Shown piece by piece: positions 46,671-54,598 of a DNA stretch of 64,000 nt; position 1 is the first letter of the stretch, and every line of letters begins with the position of its first letter. Source of the DNA: Alcanivoracaceae bacterium (GTDB lineage: Bacteria; Pseudomonadota; Gammaproteobacteria; Pseudomonadales; Alcanivoracaceae); contig JAGLCJ010000003.1 in NCBI GenBank assembly GCA_023146255.1, forward strand, positions 124,001-188,000, in the 5' to 3' direction. Position numbers and translations under genes: made by a program. The notes beneath the pieces were generated by a model that was given only the letters and a program-made list of their open reading frames with translations, searched no databases and had not been told where the DNA came from.

Positions 46671-47438
46671 TCAGCGAATGAATTGCATCAGCGCGTCCCA
46701 GCTTGCCTTGTCGGCGGCCTCGTCATAGGCCAGCGGCATCTCGTACTGCTTGCCCACTGCGGTGGCGCCGGGATTGGTGAAGCTGTGCAGCACGCCGGGG
46801 AAGCTGAGCAGCTCAAGCGCTGCACCGGCGCTCGACATCTCGGTGACAAACTGGCCAACCTGCTGGGCCGGCACCATCGGATCGGCGCCACCGGTGGCAA
46901 CCAGCAGGCGGGCCTTGACGCTACCCTCCTTGGCCGGACTGGTGGTGCCGAGGCTGCCATGGAAGCTGGCAACGCCGGCAAGGTCGGCGCCCATGCGTGC
47001 CTGATTCAGCACCACGGCACCGCCGAAGCAGTAACCGACGCCATAAATTTTCGCCGGGTCGACATTGCGCTCGGCCGCCAGCAGTTCCCGCGCGGCGTTA
47101 AACCGGGCATTCATTTTTTCCGGCTCGGCAAAGGCCGCTTCCATAAAGGCCTTGGCATCCTTCGGGTGGTCGGCAATCTTGCCATGGCCGTACATATCCA
47201 CGGCGATCGCGGTAAAGCCTTCTTCTGCCAGCTGGCGGGCGCGATTGCGGGCGTAGTCGTTCAGCCCCCACCACTCATGCACGACAATCACACCGGGGCC
47301 CGGTTTCTTGCCCTTGGCGGAGTACACCACGGCGGTGCCCAGATTATCTGGCAGGGCGACCTGACGCTCCTTGATCTCTGCCATGGCGGGCACGCTAAAG
47401 GCCAACAGCACCATCATCATCCAGTGTCGTAACTTCAT
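46671..47438 (-). CDS. Exported dienelactone hydrolase family protein
   Basis: A 255-residue alpha/beta hydrolase with a signal peptide (MMMVLLAFSVPAMA). The nucleophile is Cys in GYCFGG, with Asp in GGADPMV and His in VLHSFT, and the Glu in HEWWG, as in dienelactone hydrolases. Periplasmic location is unusual for ring-cleavage enzymes, so a general esterase role is likelier. ATG 47438 has AGGAGAGG upstream; an open extension to 47747 overlaps another gene. Confidence 0.87.
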   Translation of the reverse strand: MKLRHWMMMVLLAFSVPAMAEIKERQVALPDNLGTAVVYSAKGKKPGPGVIVVHEWWGLNDYARNRARQLAEEGFTAIAVDMYGHGKIADHPKDAKAFMEAAFAEPEKMNARFNAARELLAAERNVDPAKIYGVGYCFGGAVVLNQARMGADLAGVASFHGSLGTTSPAKEGSVKARLLVATGGADPMVPAQQVGQFVTEMSSAGAALELLSFPGVLHSFTNPGATAVGKQYEMPLAYDEAADKASWDALMQFIR

Positions 47439-47451
47439 AGATCCTCTCCTG

Positions 47452-47778
47452 TTATTGGTCTTTCCATTCCCAGCGAAGCGGTTCACCAAAATCGTCGTAT
47501 ACCAGCGTTCGCCGTGGCTTGTTAATCCGGCCAGTGGCATTGCGTTTGATGCTTTTCTGCTTGCGCCGCAGCTCGATGGCGGCAACCACTTCGGGAACCG
47601 GCGTGCGGTCCTGCCGCGGACCGGCATTGAAATGTGTCGCCGGGGGTGGACGCAGGGCGTCGCCACGGCCGGACACGCCGGGCGCAACCCGGTCGATCTG
47701 ACCACCGCGGGCAACAAAATCCTCGGTCTGGCGGCGCAGCTTTTCACGCAGCCGATCCTTGTATACGGAGTGACTCAA
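47452..47778 (-). CDS. Small basic protein of unknown function, TTG start
   Basis: A 108-residue highly charged protein (KDRLREKLRRQTEDFVARGG; AAIELRRKQKSIKRN). TTG 47778 is preferred because AGGA lies 7 bases before it; another TTG at 47793 has no ribosome site and no ATG exists. Charge and the Arg/Lys-rich middle suggest nucleic-acid or polymerase binding; no family recognised. It is 13 bases upstream of the dienelactone-hydrolase gene in the same direction. Confidence 0.6.
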   Translation of the reverse strand: MSHSVYKDRLREKLRRQTEDFVARGGQIDRVAPGVSGRGDALRPPPATHFNAGPRQDRTPVPEVVAAIELRRKQKSIKRNATGRINKPRRTLVYDDFGEPLRWEWKDQ

Positions 47779-47884
47779 GACGACGTCCTGCAAAACGGAA
47801 CTGCAACCTTAACAAAGCGCCGCCACCAGCGGCCAGCAAAGGCCGAAGGGCAGCTAGCCGAATGTGTTATCTGACGGTTACCTG

Positions 47885-48415
47885 TTATTCCGCCAGCGCG
47901 GCTTTGACCGCCGCCTCCAGCGGACTGTTCAGCGGCGTGACCCGCGAGGCAAACGAACTGAGCACGCGGCCATCGCGGCCAATCAGATACTTGTGAAAAT
48001 TCCAGGCCGGCTCGCCCTGAGCCTTTGCCAGCGCCTGAAACAGGCCATTGGCGTCATTACCACGGACCCGGCTGGTGGCAAACATGGGAAAGGTCACCCC
48101 GTAATTGATGTAGCAGACCGAGGCGGTTTTCTCCTCGCTGCCGTGTTCCTGACGGAAGTCGGCGGAAGGAAAGCCGAGCACCACCAGACCCCGCTCGCGG
48201 TATTTCTGGTAAAGCGCTTCAAGATCCTTGAACTGACCGGTGTAGCCGCACTGGCTGGCGGTGTTCACCACCAACACCACCTTGCCCTGATAGGCAGAAC
48301 ACAGGTTGACGGTCTCCTCGCTGGCAAGACTGCGGTGGCTGTAATCGAGCAGGTTGCCGCAGTCGGCATGGGCGGTGCCGGCCAGCAGTCCGAGTAGCAG
48401 CAGGGCAAAGCGCAT
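47885..48415 (-). CDS. Periplasmic glutathione peroxidase-like protein
   Basis: A 176-residue thioredoxin-fold peroxidase with a signal peptide (MRFALLLLGLLAGTAHA). The peroxidatic Cys is in NTASQCGYTGQ and the Trp of the active site in AWNFHKYLI. The usual PCNQF segment reads PSADF, so the active-site Gln is Asp and the second Cys is lost; the enzyme may use thioredoxin-like donors or be weakly active. ATG 48415 with GGAGCG upstream is preferred over ATG 48427. It is divergent from ahpC, so both may be induced by peroxide. Confidence 0.88.
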   Translation of the reverse strand: MRFALLLLGLLAGTAHADCGNLLDYSHRSLASEETVNLCSAYQGKVVLVVNTASQCGYTGQFKDLEALYQKYRERGLVVLGFPSADFRQEHGSEEKTASVCYINYGVTFPMFATSRVRGNDANGLFQALAKAQGEPAWNFHKYLIGRDGRVLSSFASRVTPLNSPLEAAVKAALAE

Positions 48416-48499
48416 GGTTCGCTCCATTGCAAAGGGCTCCAGAAAGGGGTCCAGAATGCGGACCGCGGCGTCAAGGTCGGGAGAATAGCGCTGATCGGG

Positions 48500-48530
48500 A
48501 TAGCAATGCGATAGATATACCCTATTGCAC
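48500..48530 (+). promoter_or_regulatory. Possible OxyR site and -35 upstream of ahpC
   Basis: ATAG (48500), ATAG (48511) and CTAT (48522) are spaced exactly 11 bases apart, the periodicity of OxyR contacts; ATAG-N7-CTAT is one full half-site, and the second is degenerate. TTGCAC (48525-48530) could be a -35, but no good -10 follows. About 108 bases separate the -35 from the ahpC ATG. Confidence 0.4.
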
Positions 48531-48637
48531 CAGTGAAAATCATCAACTTAATTTCTGCCAGCTCAGCCCCTAACATGCGGGCTTCGGTCGAGTAGCCGAT
48601 ACCGAATCCCCGACAAACAAACCAAGGAGCTAAGCAC

Positions 48638-49204
48638 ATGGCGAACCTGATCAACACTGAAGTGAAGCCGTTCAAGGCCACCGCATACCACAACGGTAAA
48701 TTTATCGACGTTTCCGACGCGGACCTGAAAGGCAAGTGGTCGGTGGTGTTCTTCTACCCGGCGGACTTTACCTTTGTCTGCCCGACCGAGCTCGGCGACC
48801 TGGCCGACAACTACGCCGAATTCAAGAAAATGGGTGTGGAAATCTACAGCGTTTCCACCGACACCCATTTCACCCACAAGGCATGGCACGACACTTCCGA
48901 CACCATCAAGAAAATCCAGTACCCGATGATCGGCGATCCGACCGGCCTGATCTCGCGCAACTTCGAAGTGATGATTGAAGAAGCAGGCTTGGCCGAGCGT
49001 GGCACCTTCGTGATTGATCCGGCCGGCAAGATCCAGATCATCGAAGTCAACGCCGGCGGCATCGGCCGTGATGCCTCCGAGCTGCTGCGCAAAGTCAAAG
49101 CGGCCCAGTACGTGGCCGCACACCCGGGTGAAGTCTGCCCGGCCAAGTGGAAAGAAGGCGAAGCCACCCTGGCACCGTCGCTCGATCTGGTTGGCAAAAT
49201 CTGA
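48638..49204 (+). CDS. ahpC: Alkyl hydroperoxide reductase subunit C (peroxiredoxin)
   Basis: A 188-residue typical 2-Cys peroxiredoxin. The peroxidatic Cys is in PADFTFVCPTELGD and the resolving Cys in GEVCPAKW near the C-terminus. It reduces peroxides in the cytoplasm and is recycled by AhpF, encoded 117 bases downstream. An AAGGAG ribosome site precedes ATG 48638. Confidence 0.98.
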   Translation: MANLINTEVKPFKATAYHNGKFIDVSDADLKGKWSVVFFYPADFTFVCPTELGDLADNYAEFKKMGVEIYSVSTDTHFTHKAWHDTSDTIKKIQYPMIGDPTGLISRNFEVMIEEAGLAERGTFVIDPAGKIQIIEVNAGGIGRDASELLRKVKAAQYVAAHPGEVCPAKWKEGEATLAPSLDLVGKI

Positions 49205-49224
49205 TTTCAGCCTTGACCGAACAG

Positions 49225-49274
49225 CCTGCGTCCGCGATCCGGACGCAGGTTTGCGCCGGCGCCACAAGCGCCGG
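49225..49274 (+). repeat. Two tandem stem-loops between ahpC and ahpF
   Basis: CCTGCGTCCG-CGATC-CGGACGCAGG (49225-49249) is a 10-bp stem followed by TTT, and CCGGCGC-CACAA-GCGCCGG (49256-49274) a 7-bp stem. They end 47 bases before the ahpF start. They may partly terminate or protect the 3' end of an ahpC-only transcript and so set the AhpC:AhpF ratio. Confidence 0.6.
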
Positions 49275-49321
49275 TGATGTTTGAATTTTTTATCCGAAAT
49301 CTCCAGCAAAAGGACGGGACC

Positions 49322-50908
49322 ATGCTTGATGCCAATCTGAAAACCCAATTGCGTGCTTACCTCGAAAAGCTCGTCAACCCGATCGAGCTGGTGGCCTATA
49401 CCGACGCTGGAGACAAGTCGCGGGAAATGACCGCGCTGCTGGAAGACATCGTCTCGCTGACCGACAAGATCAGTCTGCGTCACGGTGACAATGCCGATAT
49501 TCGCAAGCCGACCTTTGCCGTGAACCGCCCCGGCGAAGACACCGGCGTACATTTTGCCGGCCTGCCCATGGGCCATGAATTTACCTCGCTGGTGCTGGCC
49601 CTGTTGCAGGTGTCCGGTTACCCGGCGAAAGTCGAGGCGGACATCATCGAGCAGATCAAGGGTCTGCGCGGCGAATTTCACTTCGAAACCTATATTTCCC
49701 TGAGCTGCCACAACTGCCCGGACGTGGTTCAGGCACTGAACCTGATGGCTGCACTGAACCCCGGCGTGCGCCACACCATGATTGATGGCGCCCTGTTCCA
49801 GGACGAGGTTAATGCCCGTCAGGTGATGGCAGTGCCCACCGTGCTGCTGAACGGGGAAGCCTTCGGTCAGGGCCGGATGACGCTGGAAGAAATCCTGTCG
49901 AAAGCCGACAGCGGCGCCGCCGAGCGTGATGCGGAAAAACTCAACAGCAAGGACACCTTCGACATGCTTATCGTCGGCGGTGGCCCGGCCGGTGCTGCTG
50001 CAGCGATCTATGCCGCCCGCAAGGGTATTCGCACTGGCGTGTTGGCCGAGCGTTTCGGTGGCCAGGTGCTCGACACCATGGCGATCGAGAATTTTATTTC
50101 CGTCAACGAAACCGACGGCCCGAAACTGGCCGCCGGCCTTGAGCAACACGTCAAGGCCTACGACGTCGACATCATGAACAACCAGCGCGCGGCCAAGCTG
50201 GTGCCGGGCACCGTCAGTGAAATTCATCTGGCCAATGGTGCAGTGCTAAGAAGCAAATCCGTGCTGATTGCCACCGGCGCCCGCTGGCGCGAAATGAACG
50301 TCCCCGGCGAGCAGGAATACCGCGGCCGCGGTGTTGCCTACTGCCCGCACTGCGACGGCCCGCTGTTCAAGGGCAAGCGTGTGGCGGTGATTGGTGGCGG
50401 TAACTCCGGTGTCGAAGCCGCGATTGATCTGGCCGGCGTAGTTGCCCATGTCACCCTGATCGAATTCGACAGCAAGCTGCGCGCCGACGAAGTACTGCAG
50501 CGCAAACTGCGCAGCCTGCCGAACGTCAGCATTGTGGTGTCGGCCTTGACCACCGAAGTGCATGGTGACGGCCAGCGCATGACCGGCCTGACCTACAAGA
50601 ACCGCACTAACGACGAAGTGGTGAAGCTCGATCTTGAAGGTGTGTTTGTGCAAATCGGCCTGGTGCCCAATACCGACTGGCTGAAAGGCACGGTGGCGCT
50701 GAGCAACCGTGGTGAGATCGAAGTCGACGCCCGCGGCCAGACCAGCGTGCCCGGCGTGTTCGCCGCCGGCGACTGCACCACTGCGCCGTACAAGCAGATC
50801 ATCATCGCCATGGGCGAGGGTGCCAAGGCGTCACTGGGCGCGTTTGATCACCTGATCCGCAGTTCGGTGGAGGAGGGTGAGGGGGTGAAGCAGGTGGCAA
50901 CGGCCTGA
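49322..50908 (+). CDS. ahpF: Alkyl hydroperoxide reductase subunit F
   Basis: A 528-residue flavoprotein reductase. The N-terminal double thioredoxin domain has the CxxC CHNC (SCHNCPD), the FAD-binding motif is GGGPAGAAAA, the second CxxC is CPHC (YCPHCDG), and the NADH motif is GGGNSGVEAA. It transfers electrons from NADH to AhpC. ATG 49322 (MLDANLKTQL) with AGGACGG upstream was chosen over ATG 49274, which lies in the second stem-loop. Confidence 0.97.
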   Translation: MLDANLKTQLRAYLEKLVNPIELVAYTDAGDKSREMTALLEDIVSLTDKISLRHGDNADIRKPTFAVNRPGEDTGVHFAGLPMGHEFTSLVLALLQVSGYPAKVEADIIEQIKGLRGEFHFETYISLSCHNCPDVVQALNLMAALNPGVRHTMIDGALFQDEVNARQVMAVPTVLLNGEAFGQGRMTLEEILSKADSGAAERDAEKLNSKDTFDMLIVGGGPAGAAAAIYAARKGIRTGVLAERFGGQVLDTMAIENFISVNETDGPKLAAGLEQHVKAYDVDIMNNQRAAKLVPGTVSEIHLANGAVLRSKSVLIATGARWREMNVPGEQEYRGRGVAYCPHCDGPLFKGKRVAVIGGGNSGVEAAIDLAGVVAHVTLIEFDSKLRADEVLQRKLRSLPNVSIVVSALTTEVHGDGQRMTGLTYKNRTNDEVVKLDLEGVFVQIGLVPNTDWLKGTVALSNRGEIEVDARGQTSVPGVFAAGDCTTAPYKQIIIAMGEGAKASLGAFDHLIRSSVEEGEGVKQVATA

Positions 50909-50922
50909 CACCACAGGCAAAC

Positions 50923-50964
50923 AAAAAGCCGCCGGCAACCTGTTCAGGTGCCGGCGGCTTTTTT
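50923..50964. terminator. Bidirectional terminator between ahpF and the DUF4870-like gene
   Basis: AAAAA, the stem GCCGCCGGC...GCCGGCGGC with an additional CCTG/CAGG extension, and TTTTTT form a strong terminator in both directions, shared by the two convergent genes. Confidence 0.93.
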
Positions 50965-51003
50965 ATGGCGGTCCTTGCCGCGTTGCCGATTGGACCGGTT
51001 CGA

Positions 51004-51342
51004 TCAGATCAACCAGCTCTCAACATTGTCTGGCGCCTTGCCGGCGTTGATCGCCATCAGCCCCTTGACGTTGCGCACGATCCACCAGATCAGCAGGGCG
51101 ACGAACAGCAGCAAGCCAATGCCCACCACCGAGGTGATGCCGCAGATTACCGCGTACAGGAAACCGATCCAGAAGGTGCGGATCTGGTAGCGCAGATGCG
51201 CGGATTCGGTTTCATTACCCTGCCCCTGATTCACATAGGCGACGATCACGCCGATCAGGCTGGTAATACCGAAGATCAGGGAGGCGAGGTACAGCACATA
51301 GACAATCTTGATGGTGTTGCCTTGTGGGGAGTCGTTGCTCAT
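51004..51342 (-). CDS. DUF4870-like small membrane protein
   Basis: A 112-residue protein with three hydrophobic segments (IVYVLYLASLIFGITSLIGVIV; FWIGFLYAVICGITSVVGIGLLL; LLIWWIVRNVKG), the layout of DUF4870 proteins. The C-terminal KGLMAINAGKAP segment also fits. Function unknown. ATG 51342 with AGGAAA upstream was chosen over an extension to 51381. Confidence 0.75.
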   Translation of the reverse strand: MSNDSPQGNTIKIVYVLYLASLIFGITSLIGVIVAYVNQGQGNETESAHLRYQIRTFWIGFLYAVICGITSVVGIGLLLFVALLIWWIVRNVKGLMAINAGKAPDNVESWLI

Positions 51343-51451
51343 AGCAGGATTTCCTTGTCTGGCGCGGCGGATTGGGAGCACGGCAATTTCACCACTTTCA
51401 GGTCGAAGCGGTAAAGGCAGGTATGCGGAGGTGAGCAGTACGGAGGAAGGA

Positions 51452-51528
51452 TGGTGGCTACAGGTGGATTTGAACCACCGACCCCAGCATTATGAGTGCT
51501 GTGCTCTAACCAACTGAGCTATGTAGCC
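51452..51528 (-). tRNA. tRNA-Met (anticodon CAT)
   Basis: A complete 77-base cloverleaf with encoded CCA: acceptor GGCTACA/TGTAGCC, D arm AGCTCAGTTGGTTAGAGC, anticodon loop CTCATAA, T arm with GGTTCAAATCC. The base pair at the acceptor end is canonical, so this is the elongator rather than the initiator form. It lies upstream of the DUF4870-like gene. Confidence 0.96.
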
Positions 51529-51627
51529 TTTTTCTGATTGCGCTCTCACCGGACCAGCCAGTGAGGCCGCGCATTTTCCGGCACCCGGCCGGGGCTGTCA
51601 ACCGGCCCGTCGGGTAATTTCAGGGCG

Positions 51628-52719
51628 TCAGACGTTAAAGCGGAAATGCACCACGTCACCGTCCTGAACCACGTATTCCTTGCCTTCCAGCCGCCACTTG
51701 CCGGCGTCCTTGGCGCCTTGCTCGCCGTTGCCGGCGATAAAGTCGTCGAAGGCAGTCACTTCGGCACGGATAAAGCCTTTTTCAAAATCGGTATGGATCA
51801 CGCCGGCCGCTTTCGGCGCGGTGGCGCCAATCGGGATGGTCCAGGCGCGGACTTCCTGCTTGCCGGCGGTGAAGTAGGTCTGCAGGCCAAGCAGACGGTA
51901 GCCGGCGCGGATCACCCGGTTCAGGCCCGGCTCGTCCATGCCCATTTCGCCGAGGAATTCGGCCTTTTCGTCGTCATCCAGTTCGGCGATTTCCGATTCG
52001 ATCTTGGCGCAAATCGGCACCACCTGGCTGTTTTCACTGGCGGCCAGTTCTTCCACCGCTTTCAGCAGGGCGTTGTTTTCGAATCCGTCTTCGGCCACGT
52101 TGGCGATGTACATGGTCGGCTTCAGGGTCAGCAGGTTGTAGGAGCGCAGGCGCTTCAGTTCGTCCTCATCCAGGTCGACGCTGCGGGCCGGTTTGCCTTC
52201 GTTCAGGGCCGGCTGCAGTTTCTCCAGCACCTTGACCACGGCGGCGGCTTCCTTGTCCTGTCCCTTGGCGGCTTTCTGGGCGCGCAGCAGGGCCTTTTCC
52301 ACGGTGTCCATGTCGGCCAGTGCCAGCTCGGTATTGATGGTTTCAATGTCGGCCAGCGGTGCCACCTTGCCGGACACGTGGATGACGTTGTCGTCTTCGA
52401 AGCAGCGCACGACGTGGGCGATGGCGTCGGTTTCACGGATGTTGGCGAGGAATTTGTTGCCCAGGCCTTCACCTTGCGAGGCGCCGGCAACCAGGCCGGC
52501 GATGTCGACGAATTCCATGGTGGTCGGCAGGATGCGTTGCGGCTTGACGATGGCAGCGAGCTGCTCCAGCCGCGGGTCCGGCATGGGCACGACGCCGGTG
52601 TTTGGCTCGATGGTGCAGAACGGGAAGTTCTGGGCTTCGATGCCGGCCTTGGTCAGGGCATTGAACAGGGTGGATTTACCGACGTTCGGCAGGCCGACGA
52701 TACCGCACTTGAAGCCCAT
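51628..52719 (-). CDS. ychF: Redox-regulated ATPase YchF
   Basis: A 363-residue Obg-family P-loop protein that prefers ATP. Walker A is GLPNVGKSTLFNAL, with DIAGLVAGASQGEGLGNKF as the G3/switch region, a coiled middle, and the C-terminal TGS domain (KGFIRAEVTAFDDF...VVQDGDVVHFRFNV). It is implicated in translation and oxidative stress. Usually pth is its neighbour; here a GST-like gene and a repeat pair separate them. Confidence 0.97.
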   Translation of the reverse strand: MGFKCGIVGLPNVGKSTLFNALTKAGIEAQNFPFCTIEPNTGVVPMPDPRLEQLAAIVKPQRILPTTMEFVDIAGLVAGASQGEGLGNKFLANIRETDAIAHVVRCFEDDNVIHVSGKVAPLADIETINTELALADMDTVEKALLRAQKAAKGQDKEAAAVVKVLEKLQPALNEGKPARSVDLDEDELKRLRSYNLLTLKPTMYIANVAEDGFENNALLKAVEELAASENSQVVPICAKIESEIAELDDDEKAEFLGEMGMDEPGLNRVIRAGYRLLGLQTYFTAGKQEVRAWTIPIGATAPKAAGVIHTDFEKGFIRAEVTAFDDFIAGNGEQGAKDAGKWRLEGKEYVVQDGDVVHFRFNV

Positions 52720-52806
52720 GGTTTGCCCCTCGAAAAAATGAGGCGCGATTCTAGCAGAATCCCGGAGAAGGTACTGCTCCCGTTCAGGTTACGTGCCACC
52801 TTCGCC

Positions 52807-52919
52807 GGCGCGGAGTGCGGTGTGCACTTCCCGGGACACGCGGCAAGTACATCCCTGTAGCTCCTCTCCGCCATCCATGGCTCCGAGGGTCCCGGGAAGT
52901 GCACACCGCACTCCGCGCC
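52807..52919 (+). repeat. Hairpin repeat element, copy A (core type 1)
   Basis: Arms 52807-52837 and 52889-52919 are perfect 31-base inverted repeats around a 51-base core. Each arm reads GGC, a unique 20-base block (GCGGAGTGCGGTGTGCACTT), then CCCGGGAC at the core side. The core starts ACGC, contains GTAGCTCCTCTCCGCCATCC and ends GGCTCCGAGG. Beyond the right arm is TGACATCCTGC, matching the same flank in copies C and, inverted, B. Confidence 0.9.
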
Positions 52920-52981
52920 TGACATCCTGCCATGAACGGAGTTTGCGGATTGGTGAAGACATTGAAAACGAGCAGATGCAA

Positions 52982-53095
52982 GGCTTGCTGGAGGAATTGG
53001 CCCTCTCCGGGACCCTCGGAGCCAAGGATGGCGGAGAGGAGCTACATGGACGTACTCGTGCGTGTCCCGGAGAGGGCCAATTCCTCCAGCAGGCC
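52982..53095 (-). repeat. Hairpin repeat element, copy B (core type 1, inverted)
   Basis: Arms 52982-53013 and 53064-53095 are inverted repeats with one mismatch (52985/53092) around a 50-base core that is the reverse complement of the type 1 core (near-identical to copy C). The unique stem block (TGCTGGAGGAATTGGCCCTC) differs from all other copies. The outer flank GGGAGTTCACTGCC matches copy D. It faces copy A across 62 bases, so the pair is convergent. Confidence 0.9.
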
Positions 53096-53233
53096 GGGAG
53101 TTCACTGCCGAGCCAACGCAAAGTCACCGCAAAACAGAAACCCAACCTGACCGCAATGACGGTTGACCGCGGCGCCCCTGCCTCTGCCTGATCCGGACCC
53201 GCCGCTAGACTCGTCGGACCAAGGAGGAGCCCG

Positions 53234-53986
53234 ATGAGCCAGACCCGCATCCTGTACCAGTTCCCGATATCCCATTACTGCGAGAAAAGCCGCTGGCAGC
53301 TCGATCACAAGGGCCTGCCCTACGTGACCCGCAACCTGTTGCCGGGCCCGCACCGCCTGCGCACCCGGCTGATGGCGAATATCGATACCCTGCCGGTCCT
53401 GCGTGACGGCAAGCGCACCGTCGGCGACTCCACCAGAATTGCCTACTATCTCGAAAAGTATTACCCGAACGATCCGCTGATCCCGGCAGCCGGGGACGAC
53501 CGCCAGAAAGTGATCGAGCTGGAGCAGCAGTTTGATCGTTACGGCATCTACGTGCGCCGCTGGATGTATGGTCTGGTGCTCGGTCAGCCGGCGGTGATGG
53601 ATGCCATGTTTGATCCCTACAACCTGCCGACGATCATCAAGCGCCTGCTGGTGCCGGTGACGGAGAAGGGCGTGGCCCAGCTGTACGGCATTCGTCCGGA
53701 CAGGGTCGCGGCAGCAGGGGAGAAAGTGCGCGAGGGGCTGGCGCTGATTGATCGCTGCATCAAGGGCGATCCGGAGCGTTATCTGGTCGGCAAGCGGTTG
53801 ACGCTGGCGGATATTGCCGCGGCCTCGTTGTATGCACCGCTGCTGTCGCCGCCGGGCACGCCGTGGGACATGATGCCGTTCGAGCAGCAACCGCAGGCGG
53901 TGCAGGAAGCGTTGTTGCCAATTCGGGAAAGTGCGGCAGGGCAGTGGGTATTACGTCGTTACCAGAAGGATCGCTTCAGGCTTTGA
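53234..53986 (+). CDS. Glutathione S-transferase family protein
   Basis: A 250-residue protein with an N-terminal thioredoxin-like GST domain (ILYQFPISHYCEKSRWQLDHKG; the catalytic region SHYC; TLPVLRDGKRTVGDSTRI) and a helical C-terminal domain with LTLADIAAASLYAPL. It may conjugate or reduce electrophiles. A strong AAGGAGGAG site precedes ATG 53234. It is on the opposite strand to its neighbours, inserted between pth and ychF, and overlaps the pth end by 11 bases. Confidence 0.88.
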   Translation: MSQTRILYQFPISHYCEKSRWQLDHKGLPYVTRNLLPGPHRLRTRLMANIDTLPVLRDGKRTVGDSTRIAYYLEKYYPNDPLIPAAGDDRQKVIELEQQFDRYGIYVRRWMYGLVLGQPAVMDAMFDPYNLPTIIKRLLVPVTEKGVAQLYGIRPDRVAAAGEKVREGLALIDRCIKGDPERYLVGKRLTLADIAAASLYAPLLSPPGTPWDMMPFEQQPQAVQEALLPIRESAAGQWVLRRYQKDRFRL

Positions 53987-54563
53987 AGCCGTTCAGGCTG
54001 TTCATCACCCGGTTGATATCGCCACGCATAATGTCGGCGCTGTAGCTCACCGCTTCATCAATGGCGCGTTCGATTTTTTCCCGGTCTGCAGCCGGCGGTT
54101 TGCCGAGCACATGTGGTGTCACCAGTGCGGCGTTGCCGGGGTGACCAATGCCCACGCGCAGGCGAATAAAGTTGTTCTGGTTACCGTGGCAGCTGACGAT
54201 ATCGCGCAGGCCGTTGTGACCGCCGTGGCCGCCGCCGATTTTCAGGCGAATGGTGCCCGGAGCAAGGTCAAGTTCATCGTGCGCCACCAGCATCTGGGTG
54301 GTCGGAATCTTGAAAAAATTTGCCAGCGCGGAAGTCGCCTGACCGCTGCGATTCATATAGGTGTTGGGGATCAGCAGGCGCACCTGGTTGCCTTCAAAGG
54401 TGAAGGTGCCAGTGAGGCCGAAATATTTCTTGTCTTCAGAAAGCGAAACGCCCCGGCTGCGCGCCAGGGCGTTGACGTACCAGGCGCCGGCGTTGTGGCG
54501 GGTGTCCTCGTATTCGCGGCCCGGATTGCCCAGACCAACGATTAACAGAACCGGTTCCGCCAC
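53976..54563 (-). CDS. pth: Peptidyl-tRNA hydrolase
   Basis: A 195-residue enzyme that releases peptides from peptidyl-tRNA. Catalytic His is in DTRHNAGAWYV, with NTYMNRSG, VAHDELDL and GGGHGGHNGLRDI as further family motifs. It follows rplY by 35 bases, the standard order. Confidence 0.97.
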   Translation of the reverse strand: MAEPVLLIVGLGNPGREYEDTRHNAGAWYVNALARSRGVSLSEDKKYFGLTGTFTFEGNQVRLLIPNTYMNRSGQATSALANFFKIPTTQMLVAHDELDLAPGTIRLKIGGGHGGHNGLRDIVSCHGNQNNFIRLRVGIGHPGNAALVTPHVLGKPPAADREKIERAIDEAVSYSADIMRGDINRVMNSLNGFKA

Positions 54564-54598
54564 AACGTCAGATCCCTCTATTACTTAACAAACCGCTA

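Noticed and set aside
48563..50227. Minus-strand open frame of 554 codons opposite ahpC and ahpF
   Set aside because: Spans two unrelated real genes and their intergenic hairpins on the other strand; a shadow.
51646..52860. Plus-strand open frame of 404 codons opposite ychF
   Set aside because: Complement of a highly conserved GTPase-family gene; composition (Gly, Val, Phe, His-rich) is that expected from the antisense of GC-rich coding DNA.
52807..53095. CRISPR array or integron attC sites as an explanation of the repeats
   Set aside because: There are only two units per locus, in opposite orientation, with no regular spacers, no cas genes and no integrase or attC-type boxes.
52784..53250. 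Several short open frames through the hairpin repeats, with similar peptides on both strands at both loci
   Set aside because: The similarity arises because the type 1 core is repeated and inverted; the frames run through arms and loop in several registers without ribosome sites. The DNA structure, not a peptide, is the conserved feature.
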